Positions 24,407 to 32,587 of a stretch of 37,756 nucleotides of DNA are shown in pieces. The stretch comes from SZUA-287 sp036397975. Lineage in GTDB: Bacteria > Bacteroidota > Ignavibacteria > UBA10030 > UBA6906. Within the stretch, counting starts at the first letter, position 1. The number at the start of each line of letters is the position of its first letter. The notes under the pieces are model-generated. The model saw nothing but the letters and a program-made list of their open reading frames with translations, ran no database searches and had not been told where the DNA came from. Location: positions 1 through 37,756 of the forward strand of contig DASWHW010000204.1 of assembly GCA_036397975.1 (NCBI GenBank), written 5' to 3'. The position numbers were made by a program, and so were the translations under genes.

Positions 24407-24514
24407 ATGGTCAATCATTCCTTGTGAAACTCAAGCCCCATGTTTCACGTTATAGGACCAGGTGACCCAAACGCGAATCACATTAGTTGTCGAAAGTAAC
24501 ATAAGGAAAAGTGC

Positions 24515-24682
24515 ATGGTGAAGAAGCGAGTATCGAACGTCTGCCGATTTTGTGGCAATACTTTTGTGGGACACAGCGGTGCGTATCGTTGCCCCGACTG
24601 CAAGAAAAAGGAGTTACGCTATAAAGCGCAGCGAGAAAAGCAGCGAAGAAGTTTGCCGTATTATCTCAAGACCGATATGTGA
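24515..24682 (+). CDS. 55-residue zinc-ribbon protein with basic tail
   Basis: The ATG at 24515 follows AAGGA by seven bases and opens a 55-residue frame ending in TGA at 24680-24682. Four cysteines form a zinc ribbon: C10 and C13 (CRFCGNTF), C26 and C29 (CPDCKKKE). The rest is strongly basic, with a helical KELRYKAQREKQRRS stretch and a short C-terminus ending KTDM. Such proteins may bind nucleic acid or ribosomes; the function is unknown. A good promoter and a strong terminator flank the frame tightly, which supports it being a real single-gene unit despite its small size. Confidence 0.8.
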   Translation: MVKKRVSNVCRFCGNTFVGHSGAYRCPDCKKKELRYKAQREKQRRSLPYYLKTDM

Positions 24683-24708
24683 TCGACGGAAAATCGATCT
24701 AATAAACA

Positions 24709-24735
24709 GGGCACCATGATGGTGCCCTTTTTTTT
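24709..24735 (+). terminator. Strong rho-independent terminator of the zinc-ribbon gene
   Basis: GGGCACCA (24709-24716) pairs perfectly with TGGTGCCC (24720-24727) across a three-base loop, followed by eight Ts. A second small perfect hairpin, GATCGA/TCGATC (24681-24699), lies between the stop codon and the terminator. Confidence 0.93.
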
Positions 24736-24758
24736 GTCAATAGCACATTAGCACATTG

Positions 24759-24841
24759 CGGAGAGCGAGGGATTCGAACCCCCAAGCCCTTGCGGGCGCC
24801 AGTTTTCAAGACTGGTGCAATAGCCGTTCTGCCAGCTCTCC
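24759..24841 (-). tRNA. tRNA-Ser (anticodon UGA)
   Basis: On the minus strand the sequence folds as a class II tRNA. The acceptor stem is GGAGAGC with GCTCTCC and discriminator G, the anticodon stem-loop is CCAGT-CTTGAAA-ACTGG with anticodon TGA at 24808-24806, the long variable arm is GCCC-GCAA-GGGC, and the T loop is TTCGAAT. The long variable arm and the anticodon identify serine. CCA is not encoded. Confidence 0.95.
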
Positions 24842-24890
24842 GACTACCGCAAGAAGATACGAAACAACCTCTCTCAAACGCAAACCACGC

Positions 24891-25730
24891 TTACAGCAAC
24901 GTGTAACTCAGCCCGATCGCAAGCGTCTCTTTCACCTGGGTCCTTCGCGTGATCGTGGGCTCCTGGAGTAGTTGAACATTTAGATTGACGGTAATGTACT
25001 CGTTAACCTTAGCCACGATCGTGTTGTCGCTGCGCACCACAATTTCGTCAAGAGTGTTAAACGGAGCGAAGAGCTCGAGCTTTGAAAGGAGTGCGATATT
25101 TTCTGCCAATTTCCATTCGATGTCAGTGACTGATTCGAATCCACCGTCAATCTTTGTTGTTTCTATTTCTGGCGTGGACGGATCATCTGCGTACGCGGGA
25201 TACTTCGAAGTAAGTACCTCTCTTACGCCAGCTCCAAGCCGCGTCTTGATCTGAGGAATTGGCTGATAACCTACACCAGCGCTTTGGGTAAGATAAGCGG
25301 GATCAAAGATAGCAGAAACCGCGGTCTTCACTCCGGCATCATATTTATAACCAGTGGCAAACTGTGATTTGAACGTGACGGCACCATACGGATTGATATA
25401 TGAGCCAGTCTTGTAGGTGAGTATCGATTCAAGATCAATCTTGTCATCTGTTTTGCGCAAGCCCTGATCGGATAGCCGGGCCTGACCGAATGCGAATTTG
25501 TATCCATTCGTCCAATTGATTTCCTCAAGGTCGTCCACAGATTTAGCATTTATTGTTGCTGCCCATGCCAACGCATTATCCCCACCTTGCGACCAATCCG
25601 TGTAGGAAACCTGTGAGAGTGTTAATCCTGCGACCGCGTTGTGGGTCCAGCCGTATACCGGAACCTTCGCTGTATCTTGCCCCAGCGACACAGACGAGAG
25701 AGCTAAAAACGCTATCAGTATCTTTTTCAT
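24891..25730 (-). CDS. DUF3078 outer-membrane beta-barrel-like protein
   Basis: The 279-residue protein has a signal peptide (1-17) and then the DUF3078 pattern: W-x-H opening in YGWTHNAVAGLTLSQVSYTDWSQGGDNALAW, an alternating hydrophobic strand pattern throughout, and a middle KTDDKIDLESILTYKTG segment with FKSQFATGYKY. The C-terminus (LAIGLSYTLL) looks like a final membrane strand. Such proteins are frequent in Bacteroidota and relatives and are thought to lie in the outer membrane; no transport or enzymatic role is known to me. It is followed on the minus strand by tRNA-Ser with a short gap. Confidence 0.88.
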   Translation of the reverse strand: MKKILIAFLALSSVSLGQDTAKVPVYGWTHNAVAGLTLSQVSYTDWSQGGDNALAWAATINAKSVDDLEEINWTNGYKFAFGQARLSDQGLRKTDDKIDLESILTYKTGSYINPYGAVTFKSQFATGYKYDAGVKTAVSAIFDPAYLTQSAGVGYQPIPQIKTRLGAGVREVLTSKYPAYADDPSTPEIETTKIDGGFESVTDIEWKLAENIALLSKLELFAPFNTLDEIVVRSDNTIVAKVNEYITVNLNVQLLQEPTITRRTQVKETLAIGLSYTLL

Positions 25731-25767
25731 TGTGATGTAGTATCCTTTCTGCTAATAGTATGAGATA

Positions 25768-25807
25768 TACAAACGCCGGAATAGTGTAGTGCATGCACTT
25801 TCCGGCG
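25768..25807 (-). terminator. Hairpin between the GNAT-SUI1 gene and the DUF3078 gene, probable terminator
   Basis: CGCCGGAA (25774-25781) and TTCCGGCG (25800-25807) form a perfect eight-pair stem, and the enclosed sequence contains the 12-base palindrome AGTGCATGCACT (25788-25799). On the minus strand TTTGTAT follows. It lies about 70 bases after the GNAT-SUI1 stop and just before the DUF3078 leader. Confidence 0.55.
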
Positions 25808-25876
25808 CCTTGAATATGTTTGCGTAAGGGCCCACAATGTAGTCAGCTTGGGGAAAAAGGCAAGGAAGACCGATTC

Positions 25877-26743
25877 TCAGAGGGGCTTTAGAACGTAGTT
25901 CATCTCTCGTAATTTTTGTCTCACCTTTTCCTGTTGATCACCCTGAACTTCAATCTCTCCATTCTTCACCGTCCCTCCTGCTCCGCAGTATTTCTTAAGA
26001 ATGCGCGCAATATCTTCCAATGTGGTGGGGTTATGTTGGAGTCCCTTCACCAAGGTAACGATTTTTCCTTTTCTCCCTTTCTTTTCCAGAAGGACTCTCA
26101 CAGTCTTCCCTTTTCCATCGTGGGATTCTTTTAAGGCGGTTTTTCGCTCACCGTCACTAACACTCTGTGGCAAGAGATTGCCCGGCCCTCCAAATGATTT
26201 GAAAGTCTGTTTCTTATTCATTTCATTTTTAGTGTGCGGAGTTGATCCTTTTAATGCAGTTGTAAGTGAGTGAATCAGATTCTCCATAGCATCTTCCTCC
26301 ATCATAAAATCCACCCACTGCGGGTTTGCCTTGGCACCAAGGCGCTCATAGAAGCGAATGCCATCCTTGTTCCATTGAGCCACCAACCATTTCATCGCGC
26401 CGCAGCCATGATTTAGTGCTATTTCTGCTGCTGCTTTCATCAGACCCGTCCCAACTCCACTATCCCTTCCACGCTCATCGACAAAAAGCTCTTTGATGTA
26501 CAATGTTGGTTTCCCCTGTGAGGTAAATGGAACGAAATAGTAAACGAGCATTCCCAAAAGCGATCCGTCGCCCTTTTCCCCAACGAGTGCGTAAAAATCC
26601 GGAGGGTCTTTACGAAACCCCTGCTCCAGCAAATGTTTCTCCTCCACTCGAAACGAATCGATGTATTTTTCGAATCGGGCAAGACCTTTCATGAGGTTCA
26701 GAAGTTGTGGAATGTCCCTTTCTGTGGCCTTTCGTATGGTCAT
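25877..26743 (-). CDS. GNAT acetyltransferase fused to SUI1/YciH-type initiation-factor domain
   Basis: The 288-residue protein joins two known folds. Residues 1-150 are a GNAT N-acetyltransferase of the spermidine/spermine (SAT1-like) type: LYIKELFVDERGRDSGVGTGLM with the acetyl-CoA pyrophosphate loop, then AQWNKDGIRFYERLGA. Residues about 208-288 match the eIF1/SUI1 domain of bacterial YciH: RKGKIVTLVKGL, CGAGGTVKNGEIEVQGDQ. A linker with a basic MNKKQTFKSFGG segment lies between. There is no stop, so the parts are in one frame; an internal ATG at residue 175 could also start a free SUI1 protein, though no ribosome site is seen there. The acceptor of the acetyl group is unknown. Confidence 0.87.
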   Translation of the reverse strand: MTIRKATERDIPQLLNLMKGLARFEKYIDSFRVEEKHLLEQGFRKDPPDFYALVGEKGDGSLLGMLVYYFVPFTSQGKPTLYIKELFVDERGRDSGVGTGLMKAAAEIALNHGCGAMKWLVAQWNKDGIRFYERLGAKANPQWVDFMMEEDAMENLIHSLTTALKGSTPHTKNEMNKKQTFKSFGGPGNLLPQSVSDGERKTALKESHDGKGKTVRVLLEKKGRKGKIVTLVKGLQHNPTTLEDIARILKKYCGAGGTVKNGEIEVQGDQQEKVRQKLREMNYVLKPL

Positions 26744-26798
26744 CAGGTGTGGCTATTCATTTGTTCCAGATTACGGTTTCCTGGCAAGTTTGGAGGAC

Positions 26799-27590
26799 TC
26801 ATTCACGATCCTGCAAGATGGCGATGATTCTAAGCGGACCTCCGCTTCCGCCTTTTATTTTCATTGGCAACGCCACCACAACGAAATCTTTTGCCGGCAA
26901 TCGATCGAGGTTCGCAACATTTTCAAACGCAGGCACATTGTTCCGAAACATTATTACATGACTTTCAAAGTATTGTGATTGTCCGTAATCGATGCTTGGA
27001 GTATCGAGTCCGATTGCTTTGATCGAACGGCTCGTCAGGAGCCATTTGGCAGCATCGGGATGCAAGCCTGGAAAATGAAGCTTCGCCACAGCTGTATCTC
27101 CGCGCTCGTCCGTACCCATGTACTTCATTCGATCCGGCCAAAACCTGCCGAACCCCGTTCGCAACAAAACGATACAACCGTCCGGTAATCTGCCATGTTC
27201 GCTCTCCCAGGCGAGGATGTCTCCGACCTGTACCCGGTAGTCACGGTCAGCCAGACACTTTGCTGAAACATCGATAACCACCCCGCTCCCGATCAACTGA
27301 TCCAAGGGTATTGAATCGACGGTCCGGCCGTCTTTGCTGAAATGAATCGGCGCGTCAATGTGTGTACCCCCGTGTTCTGGCGTCCAGAATCTGTTCGCGG
27401 AGTAGAAGTACCCCTTTAGTGTGATCCCTTGGAAGCCCTTTTCGAAAACAAATCCTTTCTCAGTTGGCCAATAGATAGTTTTGTCATCAAAGGAGTACGA
27501 CAGATCAATAATTTTGCCGGAAGAAAAATCGGATTGCTTTGCGCAGGAGAAGAAACAAAGGGTGATCGACAAGAGAATCGCACGACTCAT
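26799..27590 (-). CDS. Cyclase-family (kynurenine formamidase-like) hydrolase, putative lipoprotein
   Basis: The ATG at 27590 follows GAGGAAATC and gives 263 residues with a short N-terminal signal ending in FFSC (C16), a weak lipobox. The mature protein is a cyclase-family metal hydrolase: IDLSYSFDDKTIYWPTE, the metal-binding HGGTHIDAPIHF, and GLDTPSIDYGQSQYFESH near the C-terminus. Relatives hydrolyse N-formylkynurenine or similar amides and isatin. Export of such an enzyme is less common than a cytosolic form. A longer reading from 27632 has no ribosome-site support. It lies 55 bases upstream of the GNAT-SUI1 gene and may share its transcript. Confidence 0.87.
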   Translation of the reverse strand: MSRAILLSITLCFFSCAKQSDFSSGKIIDLSYSFDDKTIYWPTEKGFVFEKGFQGITLKGYFYSANRFWTPEHGGTHIDAPIHFSKDGRTVDSIPLDQLIGSGVVIDVSAKCLADRDYRVQVGDILAWESEHGRLPDGCIVLLRTGFGRFWPDRMKYMGTDERGDTAVAKLHFPGLHPDAAKWLLTSRSIKAIGLDTPSIDYGQSQYFESHVIMFRNNVPAFENVANLDRLPAKDFVVVALPMKIKGGSGGPLRIIAILQDRE

Positions 27591-27786
27591 GATTTCCTCG
27601 AGGAAGAGGTTTGATGCTGGATCTAAGAACAAGAGACCAGGAGAGCAATCCTATCGTAACGCCTTCGCCGGTTTACGTGCAAAGATATTGAATCAGGTTT
27701 GAACAAACAAGGAAACGCGATCACTTCTCGGTAACGGGGACAACAATCCGAATCGATGAGTATTACAAATACTGCCGTGCCTTTTA

Positions 27787-28947
27787 TTAGAACGAGAATT
27801 GAAAACCAAGCTCGTAGATTTGGTCATCTCTCGCATCGAATGGAAGCCTGCCAGTTGAGTAGCTTGCAAAGAGCCCATTTGAGAGTGTGAGCGCTGAGGT
27901 GAAGAATACTTGCTCATCAAGGTTGGCCGCTTTTACACCCTGAGACGCGCCGAGTTCTTTGAAGTAGCGAAAGTTGGCGGCAAAATGCGCATCACTGCTG
28001 ATCGGTGTCTTAAAGGAAACCTCGACATTAAGGCGGGCATAATTCGATCCATCGCCCACCAGGCTGCGTGGATCACCGCTCACCGGGGCAACCTGCTTGA
28101 TCCCCAACAACAGGGTTGGAATCGTCGAGCCTCGCGGAATAAACTCATTATCGTAACCGGAGAGCCATCGAATTGCCGCGAATGGCCAGTCGAAGACATT
28201 CACACTCGCAAGAACTGTATTCCTATTCCATGCCTTCACATCAAGTCCGGCGTCGAGACCATAAACGTATTGTTTGGTTCGAAATGACTGGTCAGATTCC
28301 AGTGCCCCAACAGCGGCAATATCCCAATACGTCTGGGTGGTCATATTCTTTTGAACAATACCAAAGAATTCCTTCCACACAGGACTTGCATTCAGCGTTT
28401 CCTGGTCCTCAATAAGGACAAGTTCATCCTCCAGCGCGTTGAGTTTATCTTTCACCTCGTCTGTTACCTTTACCACACCGCCGTGTGAACCGAAGATATG
28501 CACAGAGACATCGGCGTTGAGAAAGTCTTGAGGGTTAATCATCCTTCGGAAGGCAACATTCCCGGTCGCACTCACAGAAATGCTTTGACCAATCCGGTCG
28601 ACAGTATTCTTGGTAAAGTACCTCGTGCTGATATCCTTCTGAAATGAATATCCGAACCCCAACGCCGTTGCTGAATCAGCATGGAAGGTCTTGAACTGAA
28701 GATGAAGCTCTTTCAGAACCTTCCATCCATAATCGCTGCGAAGATATGTATCCAGTACCTTGTTGAGCGTTTCGGGATCTTCCAAAATCCCCGCGAGAGT
28801 CTCCTCCAGAAGAGACAGCCCCGGCGGCAGAGGAAGCATTGATTCTAGTGAATCAAGACTCACATCGCTTTCCTGACACAGAGCTTTCTCCTGAACAATA
28901 AACAAGAGAAAGACAAGTGCGAGAAAGACCGCCGCAAAGCTATCCAT
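27787..28947 (-). CDS. Probable outer-membrane protein of unknown family (last gene of the eight-gene operon)
   Basis: The ATG at 28947 follows AGAGG and gives 386 residues with a signal peptide of about 24 residues (ending ALCQ). The first 150 residues contain a helical region (ETLAGILEDPETLNKVLDTYL) and a KELHLQFKTF segment; the rest alternates polar and hydrophobic residues in short strands (YVYGLDAGLDVKAW, SVNVFDWPFAAIRW, HFAANFRYFKELG). The chain ends with YELGFQFSF, a terminal phenylalanine typical of outer-membrane barrels. I do not recognise the family. The start overlaps the preceding 118-residue gene by eight bases, linking the two. Confidence 0.7.
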   Translation of the reverse strand: MDSFAAVFLALVFLLFIVQEKALCQESDVSLDSLESMLPLPPGLSLLEETLAGILEDPETLNKVLDTYLRSDYGWKVLKELHLQFKTFHADSATALGFGYSFQKDISTRYFTKNTVDRIGQSISVSATGNVAFRRMINPQDFLNADVSVHIFGSHGGVVKVTDEVKDKLNALEDELVLIEDQETLNASPVWKEFFGIVQKNMTTQTYWDIAAVGALESDQSFRTKQYVYGLDAGLDVKAWNRNTVLASVNVFDWPFAAIRWLSGYDNEFIPRGSTIPTLLLGIKQVAPVSGDPRSLVGDGSNYARLNVEVSFKTPISSDAHFAANFRYFKELGASQGVKAANLDEQVFFTSALTLSNGLFASYSTGRLPFDARDDQIYELGFQFSF

Positions 28948-29296
28948 TGATATCCTCTCCCCAGAAGAGATAATTATCATCGCATACCCCGGCTAGATCG
29001 CTGATCGTTTTCTCTGCATCGGTTAATGTCTCAACGCTGTCTTCAACCGCACTTTGTTGAGCTACTCCTTTTTCATATTTCGCCCCTCGGACTTCACGGA
29101 AGAAATTGTCCATCTGCGTTGCAATTGTTGTCGCCTGAAGTTTCCTCATTGCCGGAGTAGCTGCAGCATTCCAATACGTAAGCTTATCCATGGTGATCGT
29201 TCCGGATTTCTTAAACGGCTTATCAGTTTGATCCAGTACTCTCAGCGTTGTCCACGTCGTTGTGCATGCGCGATTATTGGGGTTCCAATCTGCCAT
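28940..29296 (-). CDS. Small soluble protein of unknown function in the eight-gene operon
   Basis: The 118-residue product has no signal peptide or membrane helix. It starts MADWNPNNRACTTTWTTL, has a basic middle (MRKLQATTIATQMDNFFREVRG) and an acidic C-terminus ending in FWGEDING. Two cysteines (near residues 10 and 109) are far apart. AGGTAA lies upstream. It is 43 bases after the four-helix membrane gene and overlaps the start of the outer-membrane gene. I recognise no family. Confidence 0.65.
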   Translation of the reverse strand: MADWNPNNRACTTTWTTLRVLDQTDKPFKKSGTITMDKLTYWNAAATPAMRKLQATTIATQMDNFFREVRGAKYEKGVAQQSAVEDSVETLTDAEKTISDLAGVCDDNYLFWGEDING

Positions 29297-29339
29297 AAGG
29301 TTACCTGCTGTTTGAATGACCTAGAAGATTTTGTTCGCT

Positions 29340-30158
29340 TTATTTTTCCTCTGCCTCGCCGGCCGGTTCAATCGTTATTGCCTGGTCGGGCTTTGTCCCT
29401 ACGTTTGCGCCAAGTCGCTTGGAAGATTCCGGCGATCCGCCGAAGATTGCAGTGATGACGCGATCGATCAACTGCATGAAGAAGCGTTCACTGAAGCCGG
29501 CAAGGAACGCGGCTATATAGAGCGGCAGCCTGTTATCATCGGTCAATTGCACATCCCCTCCCAGGGTAAACACTCCGGCCTGGAGAACAACTACCGAGAC
29601 AAGTCCAAACACTGCTCCCAGCATTGGCTTGAAAAAATACCAGAGGGTGTATTGATCGTCGAAATCAAGCTGGATGGTATGTTTGACGAGACCCCAATAT
29701 GCGATGGTGGTCCCGCCGACTGCGCCACACCATAAGAACGGGAAGTTCTCCGCCCGCAACATCCACATCCCCGGATAACTATCCCCCAATGAGTAAATCA
29801 GCAATTCAAGAAGCCACAGAAATGCAAACGACACGAACGGCGCAAGAACCAACCAGATTCTCAGTGAACGGCGATTAATCGTTTCAATTGCCCGGTTCAC
29901 CAGAAAGGTTGCCTCCCAGACGCCTGAGCATGCGGGGCCCCATCTGTTCGCATCTGCAGCGGTTCTCGCTTGAGAAATCAGTTGGAGGTATTGATCGGAG
30001 AAGTCCTTACTCGGGGAGATCTCAGCCATGCGACCATTCAGGTTGTTCACCGCGTCAAGGATCTGCCCTCGCAGCTTCTCCGGTGAGCCCGGTTTGATCT
30101 TGCAGAGATCGTGGGGCTGCACCGCAGTTCGATTGAAAATATTCTGGAGGAATTCCAT
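29340..30158 (-). CDS. Four-helix inner-membrane protein of unknown function
   Basis: AGGAGA lies before the ATG at 30158, giving 272 residues. Residues 1-95 are soluble and helical (QILDAVNNLNGRMAEIS, QLISQARTAADANRWG), then four hydrophobic helices follow: SLRIWLVLAPFVSFAFLWLLEL, FPFLWCGAVGGTTIAYWGLV, FKPMLGAVFGLVSVVVL and LPLYIAAFLAGFSERFF. A 35-residue soluble tail ends in an acidic run. The layout resembles no family I can name; the soluble N-terminus probably faces the cytoplasm. It sits between a repeat lipoprotein and a small soluble gene. Confidence 0.72.
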   Translation of the reverse strand: MEFLQNIFNRTAVQPHDLCKIKPGSPEKLRGQILDAVNNLNGRMAEISPSKDFSDQYLQLISQARTAADANRWGPACSGVWEATFLVNRAIETINRRSLRIWLVLAPFVSFAFLWLLELLIYSLGDSYPGMWMLRAENFPFLWCGAVGGTTIAYWGLVKHTIQLDFDDQYTLWYFFKPMLGAVFGLVSVVVLQAGVFTLGGDVQLTDDNRLPLYIAAFLAGFSERFFMQLIDRVITAIFGGSPESSKRLGANVGTKPDQAITIEPAGEAEEK

Positions 30159-30221
30159 TGGAAATCTCCTTTGAGTTTTGTATGGATCGTCTTTTTTCAT
30201 GCGCCACTCGGCGCGAAATGA

Positions 30222-31052
30222 TCAATTTATTCCCTGCTCCGCTAGGACCTTCCGTAGAAATGGCTCAACACTTTCTTTCTTGGCCTGGTCTTTTATCCGA
30301 TGCGTTAATTCGTCGTACGCCTTTTCATCAGGTATCTTATCGATCTGATACGTCATGACCTCGAGAGCCTTCTTGCTCTTTTTGTAGCGCGAGAAAAGAA
30401 TACCACCAAGTATAAGGAGTCCGGCAGAAACACCCCCGCCGGTCCAGAGTATTTGCGTTGCATATTTCTTCACCAGACCTTCCTGCTCCATAATCTTCGG
30501 CTTGATGTTCTGCTCGTAGCCGAGCGCGATGGAGGTGATCGAAGCGGTAATAAGTGAGTCGATAGCCATGCGCGTTCCGGATCCAAGGAGAACTGCTCTG
30601 AGCGAGTCGACCTTGCCGCGCGTTGCCTCGCCGAGAAGTTCATTTCTTAGATCGGCAAGCAGCAAGCGCGATCGTTGACCGATCAGTTCCTCGCGCAACG
30701 CAGCAATCTCCTTCTTTGTTTCCGCCCCTACAAGGTTACTTCTTGCCCTGCTCAACCACTGCTCGGTGTACAAGCCGAGTAAGGAATCACGCACTGCCGT
30801 GACCCTCGAGACCAATGTGTCTCCCAACTGCGAGACAACTAAACTCAACTCTCGTTTCGTCAATGAGTCGGTCAGCGTGCCGGTCAAGCCTTTCACAAGC
30901 TGGATCCCGATGGTGTCAGCCTGCTCTCCTGCACCATCGACAAGCCCCTCACCAAGGTCGCGCCCCCATTGATTGAATGAACAACCCGTAAACATTCCTG
31001 CACACATCCACACTGTCATTGTTATTCCCAAGAATCGAATCAATCGCTTCAT
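30222..31052 (-). CDS. Lipoprotein with five tandem 16-residue repeats and a C-terminal membrane helix
   Basis: The 276-residue protein has a lipobox (MFTGC, C24), so it should be acylated after export. Residues 87-166 consist of five back-to-back 16-residue units with the consensus LRxxLLGxxTRxxIxS. A hydrophobic helix at about 202-220 (ILWTGGGVSAGLLILGGILF) precedes a basic cytoplasmic-type tail (SRYKKSKKAL) and a helical C-terminus. An acylated N-terminus with a membrane helix near the C-terminus would tether both ends and present the repeats in the periplasm. No family is recognised. Confidence 0.75.
   Translation of the reverse strand: MKRLIRFLGITMTVWMCAGMFTGCSFNQWGRDLGEGLVDGAGEQADTIGIQLVKGLTGTLTDSLTKRELSLVVSQLGDTLVSRVTAVRDSLLGLYTEQWLSRARSNLVGAETKKEIAALREELIGQRSRLLLADLRNELLGEATRGKVDSLRAVLLGSGTRMAIDSLITASITSIALGYEQNIKPKIMEQEGLVKKYATQILWTGGGVSAGLLILGGILFSRYKKSKKALEVMTYQIDKIPDEKAYDELTHRIKDQAKKESVEPFLRKVLAEQGIN
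30555..30794 (-). repeat. Five tandem 16-codon repeats in the lipoprotein gene
   Basis: Codons 87-166 form five units of 48 bases each. Units begin VRDSLLG, ARSNLVG, LREELIG, LRNELLG and LRAVLLG, so hydrophobic and charged positions keep a 16-residue period. The DNA copies are diverged, so this is an old protein-level repeat rather than a recent duplication. Confidence 0.8.
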
Positions 31053-31075
31053 GAAATTACCATTTTATGTTGAAC

Positions 31076-32578
31076 TTAGTCGCGCACGACGATGGGGAGT
31101 GGCTCCAATCGGTTGGCATCGTCGTTCCAGCGTTGCAGCGGAGAACTCTTGAGAAGACCATTACTTTCCCGTCCGAATTGGACAACCGCGTATGTCCGAT
31201 CTTCACGTAGCGCAGCGCTCGATGCTTCGATGACCGGTATCCAGGTTGAAGAGTTGACGTACCACTGGTCAATCTGATGCTGCTCAGGATTGTGCGTGTG
31301 TCCCATCGTAAAGAACCGGCAGTGCGGGAATTTGCTGAAGAGTTTTTCTGCATCCCTGAACAATGAACTCGGCTCCTCCAGCTGTACCCATGAGATAAAG
31401 CGAGCACCAAGATAGCTCAGGAATAGCAGTGCTGTTTCCTTGAGAATGCCAGTGAGGAATCCAAGAGCAACATCTCCCACGTTCTGCGGACCCGTTGAGC
31501 TTTCTGGAAAGAGCAGCGGCCAAAGACGATTTCCCCATAAGAACAAGACCAGGACGATCGGTAATCCGATCGCGAGCGCGTAACCGACCAACGGTTTCAG
31601 CATGTAATGTGCGTACCTCTTCGGAATCATCTTGAATGTGAAGGGAATGTATTTGAAGAGGACCTTGAGACCATGGAAGAACCGTTCGCGCATCAGCATG
31701 TGCAGGACGTTCCCGCTGGGGCGAACATTGTCAAGAAACGGGTAGATCATCTCAAGATTGTTCAGCAAGTAGCGATTGATAAACGAGCCGAATGGAATAT
31801 TCAATTCCTTGGATCCCCAGAGTGGACCACCTTGCACATTGGAAAACTTGTCATACCGATGGCCATGCTCAATATAGAGTTCGTTGTCAACAATCATCGC
31901 ATCGTCGATGAATGTGAGTCGCGGAAGTACGTCCGACTTCAGGATTGATTCTACCCCTTCTCTAGTCTGTTCGTTGATAAATTTTGCAAGCGTGAGGCGA
32001 AGGTAATTTCTTACTGCAAGCCAATACCATTCGAGGTCATGGTTTCCTTTGACGATGACCAAATGCTGCCCGAGCTTCAACCACTCCGCAAGTGCCGCAA
32101 AAAGCGCCGGATGCCCATGAGCGCAAACATCAAGCTTCCACACCGATTTGAAGTCATGCGTCTTGAGTCCGTAGTTCTCTTTTTCCTTTTTCGAAATGGA
32201 TGCCACAAGGGCATCTTTGTCCATCGCAATACCTACGCTCGCCAGCATATCCTGCCAACGCTGGAAATCCAAGCCTCTCGGGACGTTCACGATCCGGAGG
32301 AAGTCAATGAAATCTCCATTGATGACAAGCAGTCCCGGTTTGCCATTCAGGGAGTGGTGTGCGTTTTCAAGAAAACGGGCAAACGATCCATCAGCAAAGA
32401 AATTCTCCGTCCCGCTATAGACCCCGGAAGAATCTACTCCCGCTCCCGTATGAAAATCGCTCACGACGAACACCTCGGCATTCCCGGCATTGAATGCGAT
32501 CGGTGTCGTTGATCCCGTTCGATACTCGGGCGTGAGTCCTTCTTTTTCGCATGCCAAGAGCAACTGGGCAATACTCAT
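31076..32578 (-). CDS. Membrane-anchored calcineurin-like metallophosphoesterase
   Basis: The 500-residue protein has the metal-binding motifs of the metallophosphoesterase family in order: SDFHTG (D41, H43), NGDFID (88-92), GNHDLEW (GNHD at 178-181), a histidine in IEHGHRYD, and MGHTHNP near residue 415. A hydrophobic region of two helices (about 335-365 and a second near 385-400) splits the catalytic region, suggesting the enzyme is held on the inner membrane with its active site in one compartment. Substrates of this family range from nucleotides and lipid A precursors to proteins, so the substrate is unknown. It is nine bases after the GMC gene. Confidence 0.9.
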   Translation of the reverse strand: MSIAQLLLACEKEGLTPEYRTGSTTPIAFNAGNAEVFVVSDFHTGAGVDSSGVYSGTENFFADGSFARFLENAHHSLNGKPGLLVINGDFIDFLRIVNVPRGLDFQRWQDMLASVGIAMDKDALVASISKKEKENYGLKTHDFKSVWKLDVCAHGHPALFAALAEWLKLGQHLVIVKGNHDLEWYWLAVRNYLRLTLAKFINEQTREGVESILKSDVLPRLTFIDDAMIVDNELYIEHGHRYDKFSNVQGGPLWGSKELNIPFGSFINRYLLNNLEMIYPFLDNVRPSGNVLHMLMRERFFHGLKVLFKYIPFTFKMIPKRYAHYMLKPLVGYALAIGLPIVLVLFLWGNRLWPLLFPESSTGPQNVGDVALGFLTGILKETALLFLSYLGARFISWVQLEEPSSLFRDAEKLFSKFPHCRFFTMGHTHNPEQHQIDQWYVNSSTWIPVIEASSAALREDRTYAVVQFGRESNGLLKSSPLQRWNDDANRLEPLPIVVRD

Positions 32579-32587
32579 AGTCGATTG

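Noticed and set aside
27633..27786. Terminator for the eight-gene operon (AGTATT/AATACT hairpin at 27760-27774)
   Set aside because: The stem is only six A/T-rich pairs with no T-run, so it is too weak to call.
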